64,000 nt of DNA from Prostheceraeus crozeri (GCA_907163375.1 CAJQUW010001979.1:806001-870000); one strand, 5' to 3'; shown: positions 12,970-27,900, numbered from the stretch's first letter. The notes: generated by a model not told the origin, from the letters alone. Program-made: numbers and translations.

Positions 12970-15900
12970 GTAAGTGAACATCTGAAAATTGATTATCGTC
13001 AGCAAAAATTCGATATTTTAAGTAGAACTGTTCGGAACAGACAATTTTCTCTTCTCTTGATAATTGTGTAACTGAGATTTGTTGAAATTTATAGGACAAG
13101 GATAAGAGGACCATGAGCGATTTATCGAGCATGTATTTTAGATAGGCTTTTCATTTCTATGTTTACGCGAGTGTAAAGCGCAACAGGAACTTGAGATCAT
13201 TCTATCAATTGTGGTATGTATTTGATAATAAAGCAGTATGTTACGAAGATACAAATATGAATTTTTGCAAAGAAGTAATTGGCACAGCTTCTAAAAGGAA
13301 TCACTCAAGAAGACTTGTCGAGATAAACATGTAATGTCAGCTTGATAGGAACAACGTCACAGTGTAAATAGAAGAGCATTTCAGAAGAAATTTGGCTATG
13401 CGAGGCAATGTCATTGGGGTTCTCTACCTCGTTAGCTGAAGTCGTTCAATTAATCAGATCTCTTCAATGTGCTTGAAATACAACAATAGATAATGGTTAA
13501 ATGTTAACCTAAATTCAAGCACGAAATTGCAAAACTTTGAGAAATCTTTTGACAGTATTCTTTCCAAAGAATACATTTCCATGAACACAAATATGCTACT
13601 TGCTAAGTTTCTATAACAATTGAGATGTTGATATCGATCTTATCATACAAGAACGAGGAGCTACCCGATATGGACTGCGGCAACAGTGCTTCATCAAAAG
13701 AGAACCATGACTTTTAATCATACAGCCAAGTAATCGAATCGAAGCTCGGGGTTAGAGAATCAAGCTCCTACAAGTTGCTTTGTTCTTGCTACCAAGGGCT
13801 TTATTATTTTTTTTCAATTCACTTTGCAATCTAGTCTATAATGACCTGCATTTAGACCGTCTCGCTACAAATGAATGATGTCAAAACATGAAAATCCATT
13901 CTTGTTTTATGCTTTACCCGATCGCGGATCGGTTCGCTTCAATTTTTTCAACTTTTTTATTCGACACGGCTTTAACGTGAAGTATTAATGAGTTTGTGAT
14001 GTTGTATTCTCACTGAAGCCGATGGAAGACCGCGGTTACTAGACAAGAGTTAGTCGAAGCAGCAGCATGCAACATGCATGTAGTACGTGCTAGATGCTGG
14101 CCAGATGACTTGCACTATTTGTAAGCTCGGGTTCCCGAAATCTTTTAAATGAAACAGAAATCATGAGGCCGAGCTTCCATGATTTCCAATATCCAGGCCC
14201 GGGCGAGTCCAAGCTGTACAAGAATTAGTCTACAAGTGTAACTCTATAGTGTTCAAAATCTTCTGCAAAACTTTACCTTCTTATACAAGTATGACTTTGA
14301 GTGACGAATTTGGAATTCGAAATGTTTTAGCCTGTTGTGATTTCACTCTGCATTAATTGCTGAAGGATAATATATGTAATTATGGACAGTGATTACGTGA
14401 GAAGCTACAAGTATTATTGGAACGATGATTCAACGATGTAATATTCTGTGAACTTGTTTCAAAAATCCTATTTTTGCTTTCTGAAAATTAAGATGGAAAT
14501 AATAGGATCTGCTGATTTTCTACTCATGAACATACCAACTTCGCAGCTTCTTGAAGAAAGAGTATTTAATTGCTATTTATCAAACCTGCAGACACAACAT
14601 CCTTGAGTATGGTGCCCCTATATTCGTAAACCTCAATATTGGACCTTCGAAAGAGCTTGAACATTCGCGAGGCAAAAAAGCAAAAAAGATAATTCCCTTT
14701 AGCCGAACGTGTTTATCAAAATAGTGAAAGTAAAATATACTGTATGCAGGCCAGCGTTTCGACATTCTCTGTCAGCGTCAAGGCGTAGTAAAAGCCTTTT
14801 ATGTATGACTGGAATAAACAACTGATATACATGCTGTATTATATGTGTAATAAACAAGATGGCTTTGAAAAATATCGATCTGGGCAATCTTTGTTTGAAA
14901 CTTGTATTTGGTTGGCCATAAAGTAGCGCACCCAAGTTTTCTGACTTGAGACCAAAGCTATAAGTTTGTATCACCACTGAAGAACGTTTTATTATCGTCG
15001 CACATGCACTATATTGCTTTAAATCAGTGTTTCTCAACCCCCTGTTCGTGGAGAGGTCAGTTTAGTCCGCGAAGTAAATTATGGGAAAAGTCAGGTTAGT
15101 GCACTTCGAATGAACAATAATATACAATAGAAACTCAATAAATACTTAATAAGTGTTGAAAGGCTGTTGAAAGCGTTCACACCGGTCATCGGGTAATATA
15201 AAAGAAAGAAATAATACTTAGATGGCGAACCGAACAATAAAACATATTTACAATCGTTATACAAGACATACCAGAAAAGAATAAACATAGAAGGGGTTCA
15301 TCAGCAAAATGACCAGCTAGGTCGCGTTTCGGGTCCTTTAACATTTTGTACGCTCAAACCCTAGCTGGCGGACCCCACACATGACTTAACAATGATAACA
15401 CTCTTAAATGAAGCCACACAAAATACAAAATTCTCTGGCTGACTGCAAACCAAATTTAAACAAAACTAAAAAATGCTTTTTCAACAGTCTCTCCATACAT
15501 TTGATTAACTTGCAGGCTTCATATCTGCGTTTCACAAAAACTTTAAACGTACTTTTAACTTCAACAATGGCATACGTCAGATGAGAACATATCCTAAGGT
15601 AACGAAGAACTTGACTGGCAAAGATATTCGTACCCATATGAAGAGGAAGAAGACTGTCGGGGAAAGTGAAAACAATAACATCAAAACAAAATTGCTCAAC
15701 CTTATGAAAAACTGATGTATGTAAACCATCACTACAAATATTAAGCTTGACATCGAGATATTCTACTGAGATGTTATCCGTCCCATTTCTCTCAATGTGA
15801 ACTAAAAATCGCTTTTGGCATAAAATTCTTAATCACTGGCGTATTTGGTCCAAAGACGTCTTCCACTGTCTTTGATTTGATATATTAATGCGATGAAAAA

Positions 15901-18900
15901 GTCGAGAAAGTATTTCTTTGATGTGATTGGCATAGAAAGCATCTACAGATCATGTGCCTTCATATGAGGCTACGCTAACTAATGATAGCGCTATTGCAAA
16001 TTATGATTCAGTCAGAGTCAGTTATCCACCACTAGGGTGACGCACTGTGTTTATCAATTTTTTTGCGGTTGCCGAAAGAATGCGTTCTTCCAATTGATTT
16101 GCTCACCTGACGTGCTACGGAATTGTATAATGTTACTGTATAGGCTACATAAACAACTTTTTTTTTCTTTTCTAGATGTTTCGTAGTTATAGGCCTACTA
16201 GCACCATCTGACGCGCGATCATTCTTTATACATGACTTACAGGACATCATCCGTAGAAACTGAATCTGAGACAAAATGCTAAATTGTATTTCAGCACGAT
16301 TATATAGACGCCGTTACTTATGATAGATCCGCATTTATTTTAAAAAAGTCTTAGTCCACGTAGTTCACGTGGGGTGAGCGCTTAGTCCGCGATAAGTTAA
16401 GGTTGAGAAACACTGTTCTAGCTTTATAGCTTCGTTGAATTAACACTGGTGGCGGTGATTGGGTGACTGTCGAAGTGAATACAAATCACCAAGCGGGCAG
16501 TTAAAGCGAAGCAACAATGGCGTCTTAATTCATCACATCTTGAACTGTTGAACAGCGAAGTGAACCTTGCGGGCGAGAAGGTGCGACAAATCAATCAGTC
16601 GCTGAAGTGTTCAATGCGAAGCATAAAGGAATAGTTGATCACACGTCTGCTGATCATGCACTTACTTTCAAAATCCTAAGAAAGTGGTAGTGTTCAAAAC
16701 AAAGAGAGAAGTGGATATCCAAGAAGACACAAACATCTATTGTGAATAAAGTCGAGCAAAGCAAAAAAACTGACGCAGATCATTTCGTGAGATCGACATA
16801 CCTCGCCCTGCCATGCATGAGATACTCAAGCATTAGCTTTTTCATCCATCATCTATGGAAAGTGCAAATTCCAAAGAAATTATACAAAGACTATCCTGAC
16901 CGGCGCTATGAATGTCAACGTGGTTTCCAAATCGATTGCATGTAGATCCTGATATGGTGAATCGAAAAGTGCTCTTCAGTGATGAAGCCAACTTTCATAC
17001 TTTATCTGAATACAGAAGTGAGCTAGCATCTTATGCTATAGAAAATCTTTAGTGGGAGGAGTCCACAAAAGAGCACAACAGTGCCAAAGTAATGGTTAGG
17101 TGCAATCTATGGAGAAACCATTTTTTGGAGCCTTCTTTTTTCGGTGCCACCCTAAATGATGATATGCACAAAAAATGCTGCAGGAAGAAATGATGTCTCA
17201 GTTGAACTCACACTTGCAGAAGACCGGTCACTGGTTTATGCAAAACGGAGCACTATCTCCTTACTATTCGCCACTGGATTGATATGAGCTTTGAACACTG
17301 GATCGGTTGAAGGGGACAATGGACTGGATCGGTTGAATGGCCTCCCAGATCCTCGATCTCAATCCCATGGACTACTTCTTTTGGGGATTCCTCGAAAACT
17401 TGGTGCTTCCGAGCGTCGACAAGCTCGAATTCGCAATGTCTGCATGCAAATAAACGGTGATTCACAGCTGCTGACGAGATAGCTTTGAAAATCGACTATG
17501 TGTGAATGCCAGTGGACATCATTTTGAGCATAAAGAAGTATGCGATTTCCTTAATTATATTTGTTAGTTACATACATATGCCTTTCTCCGTTTGAGGCTT
17601 TTTGGAGTGATTTAAAACAATAGGTTTCCTTTTGCTGCGCAACCTTATGACCACCGCGCATAATGCATAGGCCCCATTATAGTCACATCTTGAAACATTT
17701 CAGTTGTTATTCAATTTAGAAATACCGGTCGCATTTGTGCTGTAATTTCAAAAATGTTTTCGATTGAGTCTGAAATATAGAGCTACCTTCAGTTCGGTAG
17801 CATACATAAAACATATTGCATGCATTTCAGGTATTGGTGGTCACTGCCCGGATCCCAGCTATTTCACAAACCGTGAAGATATTATTTACTCTCATACTGA
17901 TTACTTGAATTTACGTTATCCGAATGGAATATCCTGCACGTGGTTTATCAAAGGAAAGCTTGGAAAGCGAACACTCCTTGATTTCATGCGATTTGATATT
18001 GAAGAATCAGAGAGGTGAGATCTTGTACTCACAATCCCTCAGCCTCTTGTGATGATTTTGCTTAATTATTCATGAAACGGTTGTATATGGCCAGTTCACC
18101 TTCACTTCGGAAAAGGAGGCATAATTGAGATTTCATGATGCTTTAAAAAATAAAAAGAATATTGCTTGATCATTTAAAGCTAAAACCTCTCATTCACTTG
18201 ATTTCAGATAGTGACTTCGGAAATAGTAAGTTTAGTGTCAGAAGCCCCATATGCATTGCATAGATTTCCCGTAATACGTTCCTTAGATAAGAAGAATCGA
18301 ATTATTTATCTGCTTTTAGATAGCAAGGCTGCACATAAACATGTACTAGGCATGATTTCCGGCATGGGTACTGCTTCCATGTCTGCTTTCACGTTCCTCC
18401 ACTTGCACCTTTGCCCTTTTCTCCTTCACTGTTTCTGTCACTTCCTCCACCTTTACCGTCGCGCCTGTGCCTTCGCCCCTTTCCCTCTGCCACTTCATCT
18501 ACGATCCCGACCTCAATAAATGCCACATCCTCCACTTTTACCTTTGCTACTACCTCTGCTGTTACCTCAGTCACTGACTTTGTCGCTTACTTCTCTTTGA
18601 CATCTACGTACATATACATCCGCCTCTGACACCGCCCCAACCTTCCATCCTTAACATCTGCCTCTTCCACGCCTTCGCATCTGTACCGCCTTAATATGTG
18701 CTTCCGCTTATGCACCACCCTCTGCCACTGCCAGTTTCTAGCAGCTGTAAAATTGTGCCTACGTGCGAGCATTGCTGAGTACGACTGATCAATAATTCTT
18801 ATTATAAACCTATTCATTATCTTGCAGATGCTTCTTCGACTCTCTCACAGTGCAAGACAGTGTGGGAAAGAGAGTTGTTCTGTGTGGCAATAAAACTGCT

Positions 18901-21900
18901 TTCAAATTGATGTTTCATGGAAGCGTGACGCTGCGGTTCACTACTGATAACAATAATGCTGGGTTGGGCTTTAAAATTCGCTTTTTGGTCAATTCGGATG
19001 AATGTAAGTCTGTCTATTCATATTCTGAACGAATCATTAATAATATTGAATTATGATATCTCAGCTATGAGATACGGTACCGAAAATATTTTCTGAATCA
19101 TTTTTGAAATTCGAGAAATAGATTGGAATGGTTGGAGTGAAATATAACCAATTATATGATTTCCTATTTCTTAGTTTAAAATTTCAGAAATGACAATTGA
19201 TAAAATTTTGACGACTTTATCCGATTGATAAGCAGCTTGCGATGTCATTCATATTCAAATTACTCATTCTTCAGTGCTATTTCAGATGAGCAAACGATGT
19301 CATAACAGAGCAAACTCGTAAGTTGTCGACTGTCGACATCGCTAAATCAAGGAAACTTGGAAAAGGTTAAAGCTTCAATGATAACAATTCCTTCTCCCAT
19401 CATCAAGTGAGATTTTGTAAAGAAAGCTACCGTCCCGATTTTACGTGTGAAAATCAAACTGCATTTATTAATTGCTTTTCTCTTCTTGTTCGACTGATTC
19501 CAGTATCTTCTATGCACTGGGATAACTGATAACAGGGACGTTTATGAAACATAGAAAGTATTAGGGATTTTGAGTCAGTGGAAATACTGGTAAGAGACGT
19601 ATGACAAATGCACGTATGGGTTTTCGAAAAGAAAGGCTTTACCATCATTGTTGTAATACTCCGCAATGTTTTTACACGAGCAATCAGCATGTATAATGTG
19701 TCTCCGCAGCATCTAAGAGATGACAAAATCTTCATCTCATCACACAACACAACTTGTCGAGGAGAACTTGAAAATGTATAGTTTTGCAAAGTTCTATTGT
19801 CTCTTATTCCGATCCAATATTTTGGGAGCTTTCAATGTTTCAATGTACGAGTAGTTGGATGTGGAAATGGATGAAAAAAATACCTAGTTATATTTATTGT
19901 TTGCTGTAGTATACAAATTCGATGATTTCAAAATAAGTGATGCACTATACCTGCCCATTGAATTCAATTTCAGACAGCTCGATTAGTTCAAAGCGGATTT
20001 TTGGGTCTTCATTCAAATCTGTTGGATTGATTCAGCTAATGATTTGATCAATTTGATAATATGTCATTCATAGTTTTCATAAAGTATAGCACATTTCGCA
20101 AATGTGATAATCTCTCTAATAAATGCCATCTCTAATAAATAGCCAAGGATTGCGGTTTGAATTGTGTACCCGGGTATCCTTTCAGCCGTCAAACATGAAT
20201 AAGCATGAAGCAAGACTATTTAAAGCCTTCATTAGTAAGCATCCATGATCAAGAATTTGTGACGGTGATGCTAAACGCGACATTCTCTGTAAATGAAATC
20301 GATAGGATACTCATTCAGCTGCAGGCGTAGTTCTTGCCTGAATGATAAGAAAGCACAATCAATAATTCACACACAGTTATCTATTTCTTTAGATTCACAT
20401 AATTCGTCGGAAATTTGATTCCGATGTTCAATTGATATTCAATTGAAATTTTTCGTGACTCAATATATATTCCACGCAGAATACCTGTAGATTGCGTGGC
20501 TATCAGATGTCCACTTCTTATTCAGTACTTTGGCGTGTTGTAAGACCTGTGTTCTACACAAATGCTCATCGTTTTTGTTGTTTTCTCGTAATCAATGATG
20601 TTAGGAAGGGCGTCAATCCATTTGTCTCTGCCTTTTCAATTCTGATTGGTACTTTCTCAACTTTTTTGATGAAAATTCTGCAATCTGTATTTTTAAACCG
20701 GTCTACGCTAAATCCTACGGATTGATAGTTGGAAATCCCTAATACTTTCTATGCTGATACTATCTGAATAGCTGTTTCAAAACTATGAAGCAACGAAAAA
20801 TTACATACGTGTAGTTATCGGTAGATGTTTGGAAGACAAAAAGATAATCTTATATGAAGATCCATATTAAAAACACTTTGATACAGTGGGATAACTCACA
20901 TTCTATTTAAAGGTATTCAAATACATCCCAAGTTTAAGTTATATTTGACCAAGGTCAAAATTGTCAATGTTCATGCAACGTGTGCAATTTCAAACAAAAA
21001 TGATAAATTCTTCAAAATAGAGTAATTATATAATGGAGTATAGAGTATATAATTATATAATATCTATAATATCTATCTTGGAATACTTTTGTAGACAATT
21101 TATGCAAACGTGCCAACCAGCGTCTTTATGTCATAAAGCGATTAAAACAATGCTTTTCTGTGTCCCAACTCATTCAGATTTATATTGCTACTGTCCTTTC
21201 AACGCTGGAATACAATGCTGCCCTCCTCGTTGGACTGAACCAGCTTAATGTTGAAAAATCGGAAAAGGTTCGGCGACGTTCTCACAAAATTATTTGCGGA
21301 CCAAAGTGCAGTTGTGATAGCTTTACCCCCATATCCCTAAGAAGGGAAAGATCTGCCCTAACAGTTTTCAGAAAAATGTTAGAACCAAAAAATTTATTGC
21401 ATAAAATCATGCCCCCCAAACTTTCAAGATCCCGACATTCCCTCGCTGTCTCTGTCCCCTTTTCAAGAACCCAACAACGCCAATTGTCATTTATTCCAGA
21501 TGCTCTATTTTGCATAACCTAGCAGAAATATGCTAACTAATGTATTTCCTACAGCTACTGTGCATGTCTTCTGTATACTGTACAAGCTCTGTATTTTTCA
21601 TCTGTGTATCTGCAATGCATGATTTCCATTTCAAATGAATAAACACATACTACTAATAATAGAGTAAGTATATCAAGTAATGTGACAGCTCAGTATTAAT
21701 TACATCATCTCCAATGTTATAGCAGTTTCGCTTTCATCAAAAGATCTCATCTGTATTGGAGAAGCCGAACATTACTGTTTTGGATTAATCACCAAATAAT
21801 TGAGTGTCATCATTGCAACATAGAGGAAAATGTGGTATTTTACAAATTCTTCATGTCGATGTATTTCGGGCATGACAAAATTAATGGTGTCATCTGATTC

Positions 21901-24900
21901 TTCTTATACAGTATCTAGTGTTTGAATCTGTGCAGTTTGGACAATTTCCTTTTCTTTAGCAATGCACAGAAAGTTTTCAAACTACCAGTTTTGACACGAA
22001 TTATGTTCTTTTGTGATCTCATCTTAGAGAAGTGTGCTTGTATTCTAAGAATCTGATCTTTTCACTACACTGTCAGTGGTCTATTATCGTGAATTAAGCT
22101 TCATATGCTACAATAAGGAATTTTGATTCGATAAACAGCTCTTAGAATGTTTGATAAACTGCAAGTTGACGTTTAACAACAGTTACAATACATCTACGTA
22201 CTGTAGCTCACATGTCACCTTTGCAATTCATCACATAAAATGCGCGCTAATTATAAAGCTGGTACCCAGGAGCTCGCTCGCCAAAAGATAAAGAGCACCA
22301 TTTCGCTGTTGCACAAGCAGAGAAGCGGGCTCTTGATAGTCATTGTTTGCAATCCTTCCTCCTTAATCACCGGAGTGGAGGTTTACCCTCCGACACAAAT
22401 ACAAAGACTACAAATGGCGAACATAGAACTTCTCTATGCAGCAGTGCCTATCCGCAAATTCACGTGCGATGTTACCAGACATCAATTCATACTCAACAAA
22501 CCAATTGAAAATTGTGTTATATTTACATGAATCTGATCTTACACATTTGACATGAATAATGTTATTTTATTATTAGATATATATATATCATCTTAGAGAC
22601 ATCTGGGGATTGAATTGACATGAGATATCCGAATACAACTCATGAAAATCACATAGAGGATTCATTAATTTCTGTCTAATAAATCAAAATGCGAAATCAT
22701 ACTTGCATTTCTCAGTTCACTGCAAGTAAATGAAAATTTCTTCAACAGCATTCTTTAATTTCATTAACATGCTAATTGCAAATCTCAAATTAACCAGGGT
22801 ATAGCTGCAACTTTAAATAGGGAGTTGTCTCGATGTTGAGAGATGTAAACTAGGCCTCCTGATGATTCCTGATATTGGATGAAATAGAAGCTATTCAGGT
22901 CTGTTTCCATTTTTCAACTGAGGATGCAGCTCAATATTTAATTATTCTATTTACAGCAGCATTCTTTAATGAACACAACTCGAAACACAGCTAGACGAGT
23001 ACCTGCTGATGACTGACGGACTGCAGTATTATGTTTTATATTCCTTAATCGGTAGCTGAAGTAGTGGTCGATGTATTGTATTTCAAATGAAGAACAAATG
23101 AAGAAATGATGGATTCCATGAAGTATTATAGGTGGATTAAGAAACTGTCGATAACAAATTCAAGTGAAGAAATAGTATTTTCCATGTGTAGTCTTAGGTA
23201 TAGTGTATATAGTTCGATTGCTTTCTGTGTAGTGGAGCGTCATTGTAGTTCTTTCTATTGTTCACCTCCATTATCCACTTTCCACTTGTCCACTATTACC
23301 ATTATCCACCATGCGTAGTCTCAGATGTAGTGTAGCATTTATTCACTTGTAATCGGTGTAGAAGAATCATTGTAGTTCTATGTTTTACCTCCACTTTTCC
23401 ATTTTTTATCGGTTTCCTGTTGTTTCATAATTTCCATTTTTTATTTCCTTAACCTATGATGACCATTGTCCATTTTTAATTTCCATTTCCTCCACCTATG
23501 GTAACCATTGTCCTATTCTATTTCCACTACCAGCATGTGTAGTCGGTACAGTATATTAGACGCCTGTTTTGAATATGTATGCGGCAGTGTTTGGAATCTA
23601 TGGTATTAGTATATTAACAGTAAGAATGAGTAGTGCTACAAGCCTTAAGATTTCCATTTTTACCAGATATTGGGCCAAAGCTGATCAATTTTAATTCGTT
23701 GCCACGAGAAAGCTCCATTGAGTTCTTTTAAGTACTGATTAATCCAATGGTTACAGTAGCATTGCAATTGTACACTTGCGGATTGGAGAACGCCGTCAAT
23801 CCTCATTAGGACTACTTCAAGTAATAATTTAAATCAGTAAGCATCATATTCAATTATAAATGGCTACTGCTGGGATAATTTTCATCATCGAAAATCATGA
23901 GAATGACTATATTGGCATTTTGGTATAGAAACAATGACAGAATTTTTTTATTGAGTAATTGCAGAATTTGCCGAATTGTTTTCTTGTACATGTTTGACTT
24001 ACTAATGTAAGTATGGCGGATGAGGTTTGCACAATTCAGACAGCTGTGCCTGTTGATAGATCATTGTAGGTTATTGCATGAAGTCATATGATTGATATAA
24101 TTCATCACTAGTCAAATTATAATAGACAAAACAAACAAATATTTTACAGTTTTGAAAGCAATTTTGCAAATGCACTCGTACTTTTGAATGAAGATCATAT
24201 TTCTTCGATTTCCAATGCGACAAAATCAAAAATATATTAACTGCATGTCAGAAATACGCAAAAGTAAGCTACTACAGAAAGCTGAATACATGGTGTATAA
24301 AAAAGAGCGAATTTTCGACAACATCCAGCGAGAAAAGGGTCAAGAGCTCCATCGGCATACATGTGGAAAAATATTGTGGCCTAGCTGCTTTTAACTAAAT
24401 TTACTAAGTAAAAATAGTCCAAAATTGAGTCAGGAAGCTGAAAAAAGCTTTCGTATGTAGGTTTATGCGGTCCATGATCTGAGATTTCCCTGGCATGCAA
24501 CTTCTTTTATCTTTTCAATTCAATAATTTCACATTCTAATTAGAAATGCATCATTCTACTATACATGACTATTTGCTTCATAGCTATTTAGTGTTCATAT
24601 CGTCTAGATAGCACTTAAGCACAGGAATAATCTGCAAAAAAATTGCATTCATTAAAAAATCAAATAAAAAAATTATTATCAAATACTTTGTAGATTTCTG
24701 GAACATGACCTCCGTATAAATTGAGTCCTTGGTATGAAACTTTTTACTGCATACTGACATTTTTTGAGATGTCACAATCTGCTACATCCCTACTCTTTGG
24801 TAACAAACTTTTATTCAATAAAAATCAAATGATCATGGTTCTACTGACCAATGGGGACCCTGCCGGAGGTGAATAAAGCCCGACCGTAGCCCCCATGTCC

Positions 24901-27900
24901 ACACACAGATATCCTATGTAACAGATGCAGAAATACATGCAGGTACTTTATATAATTACTAATTCAATTATTATGGGAATAATAACATACACAAGTAAAA
25001 CGCACGTCTAAAAATTCGTGTTGAAGCTTGAACGCAACATTTCAAATTCTTAAATGACAAACAAGCCTTATTGTTCATTAAAGCCTCATTAGGCTTTATT
25101 GTTCATTATTGTGCATCTAGAAATTTGTTGTAGAAGTTCGATTGTTGGTGCAAATCACTTTCATATAACGCTATACAAGTTGTCGGCAGCTATATTTCAT
25201 AAGAATGAAACTTGTGAATTCAATAACTGAAACGAGAAATCGAAAAAATTCGGTCTTAGTTGTTAGGACATTATTAGACGTTAGATTTAGCATCATTTCT
25301 AAAAACCAAGCATCAATAAGACAAAAATATTAAAAATAAGCAAAAGTATTTCATATGCTCGCATTTCCATATGAAAATTTGCTTTCAATTATTTTGAAAT
25401 ATTGAGAAATCAATAACATGGTAAAAGCAATTTTTTGAGATGAAGATTCTTGAACATTTTTATTCTAATTGTTTCTGCAAATTCCTAAAAATCAATTTAA
25501 TCAATCGGCCTATAATCTCCTTTCTCACCACATATTTAGATTAATGTGCATGCGTGGCTAATAAACAAAATATATCTAATTTTGTGCTATTGACATTATC
25601 TCTAATAAAATGCATTTAGGAAAATCCCGCTTCAAAGATTTGTTAGAAAACTTGCTGAGATATTGCAAATGTAATTTACACCGCGTCTTGCTCCACTACT
25701 GGACCGCTTCCAGTATTTTAAAATTCACAAAAATTATAGTTATCTTGAATTCTCGGCTTGATCATTCACATCATAATACCCTTTCTTCAGTTTCGAAGAT
25801 CAATTCTGCATCTTTCTCTTGCTTTGCATCTTCGCTTCCAAAACATTAAAAAAAGAACCAAATTTCATCATAGTGTTGGGAAACTATATTGAAGATATCC
25901 ATCTCATGAAGAAATTTGAAAACTTTATACCAATGGAAAAGTTTGTCCCTATTGATAGTCAGTTGAAAGATCCAATTCAACAAACCACCTTGTGAAAAGG
26001 TTCGGTGCGATAAATGAAATTCTGATTTGCAATGAAAAATGAATGAGGAATTACTAAATTCCTGAAGCATCGCAATTATGCGATGGAATATTCAGAGATG
26101 GAATTTCGGAACTAAAGAAGGGAAAGTGTCTTTTTAAGCATTGTGTACTTATATTGATTTATCTATTTTATGTTAAATGATACATGCTATTTATTATTTA
26201 CTTGATGAATAATGCATGTTAGATTCGATCTCCGCATACTTGTACGCAAGCATAAATCTCATTAAACATTCATTGATTATATCAGTCAGTGAATAGACTC
26301 TTTCTTGTCTTGTCATGTCATCGAAAGTTAAACGTTCATTTAAGTCGTGCATCTTTGATCAAGTTCTTTATAATTCACACTACACAACAACTGGCTTAAA
26401 GTATACAGCAATAGTTTCGATGCGCATTCACATGCCCTTCATTCACAGCAAGTTGTCACTATTTGTTTCTATTTCATCTCACATGCAAGTACCAAAATCA
26501 CGGAAAAATCAAACAAGTCAAGCTCGGACTACGCTTACACATCGATCGTGCGGACAAAGTGTCATTGCTCATTACCCTGGAAATTTCCGCATTATGGGAG
26601 GCCAAGAAGCAAAGCCAGGGAGTTGGCCATGGATGGTATCATTGCTGTTTATGGGTCGTCATGCTTGTGGTGGGAGCATCATTGATAAACGTTGGATTTT
26701 GACTGCTGCCCATTGCTTCAAAGGGTACGTCTACATGCACTTTTTCCATTCTTCCGAAGAGATATTGTGTCATTAATCTGCAGTCGATTTTGAGGGCTTA
26801 ATCTATATTTACAAGTTATCTATCAACAAGTCTATCTTACAAGTTGTACAAGTTGTATGTTTACAAGTCTATCTTATATTTTACAAGTATTTTTCAACAA
26901 AACTAGCATGCACATTGCACATATATACAACACCGCACATTATGGAATCATGAATTAAATATGTTGCAACTCCGCGATTTAATGAAGATAAATGTCGTAT
27001 CAACTCGTCTCAAAAGCCATGCATTCACTTCGCCTACGACTCGGAGAATACATAACTTTTGAACCTCCGACAGCAACTCGTCGACCAGGATTCGAAAAGT
27101 AGGCTATAGGAATCTGAGCAAGTGCTTTCAACACGGTCAGAAGGGTGGTACAAAAGAAGCAATGATAAAAGCATGACTGTGTCGTAGCATTCTTCTGCAC
27201 TGCAGATATTAGAATGCAATACGCAATTTAACAGTTTTCTAGTTGATTTGTGTTCGAATACTGGTTGCGCTCGAGAAGATCTGGAAGAAGAGTTCCGCTC
27301 AAGAAGATCTAATGTTAGCGTCTATTTGGATTTATTTTTTGTCATATTTGTGTTGTTTTTATGTTAATCACAAAAACCCAGCAACAACTGTTCACTGAAA
27401 ACGCACTTGCTTGAAACACCATTTATTATTTCGAGAAATGTATTTACTCCTTCAAGAGATCATTGGACATAATAACTTGTCCTAAACACAATTTGTCCTT
27501 TAAAACTCAAATCATTTCTAAATCATGCATTTACCAATTTGTAAAGACGAATTTTCGTCAGTCTACTTGTACATCATCAAATAAGATGTAATGAAAATTT
27601 TAAGAAGTAGTTCAACCATACAAATACTTGACAAGACATCCATGCAATACTTGCAAATACAAGTTGTTGCATCAGAAAGACGCATGGATAAATTGGTTGA
27701 TGGAATTATTTTGATTTTGAACTCAATATGAACTTTCGTTTTGTGTATCTCTCACTGCAAATCTTTATTCCAAAATACGTGCAAAAAGTAGAGCAGTACC
27801 ATAAAGATCAATTCATCATTGTTGTACCATTAGATCAAAATGAATAAAATCATCGCTGGGATGCGTTGTTATGAAAGCGTCGACAAGCTTTGTTATCAAA

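Larger units (their letters stand above)
14907..17660 (+). mobile_element. mariner-family DNA transposon, interrupted and degraded
   Basis: Left end GGTTGGCCATAAAGTAGCGC (from 14910) and right end GCGCAACCTTATGACCACC (to 17655) are imperfect inverted repeats, and a TA dinucleotide flanks each end. Between them are decayed mariner transposase blocks: [14 protein letters not shown] near 16700, [11 protein letters not shown] near 16970, [10 protein letters not shown] and WFMQNGA near 17150-17250, and a degraded [17 protein letters not shown] block near 17337-17395. Many stops and frameshifts are present. The element is split by a 1391-bp insertion at 15025-16415; without it the mariner would be about 1.36 kb, a normal mariner length. 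Confidence 0.8.
12970..17830 (+). other. Intron 1 of the CUB-protease gene
   Basis: This 4.9-kb intron has consensus GTAAGT/TTTCAG ends. Its downstream half is occupied by the nested mariner and hAT-like insertion (14907-17660), preceded by a short LINE relic near 14600. The first 1.6 kb holds nothing I recognise. Confidence 0.8.
19004..26489 (+). other. Intron 3 of the CUB-protease gene
   Basis: This is the longest intron, 7.5 kb, separating the CUB exons from the protease exons. It contains a truncated LINE (21093-21660) and a degenerate tandem repeat (23183-23545). I see no further exon with matching phases, but a short linker exon could be missed. Confidence 0.7.

Noticed and set aside
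15017-16423. 8-bp target duplication for the hAT-like element at 15025-16415
   Set aside because: The flanks CTTTAAAT and TTCTAGCT match at only about half the positions, so no duplication is claimed.
18211-18629. Overlapping open frames on both strands in intron 2
   Set aside because: They follow from the pyrimidine-rich composition, which lacks stop codons. The flanking CUB exons splice across it in phase.
26463-26702. 79-codon plus-strand frame over the protease exon
   Set aside because: It is a shadow of exon 4 in another frame.
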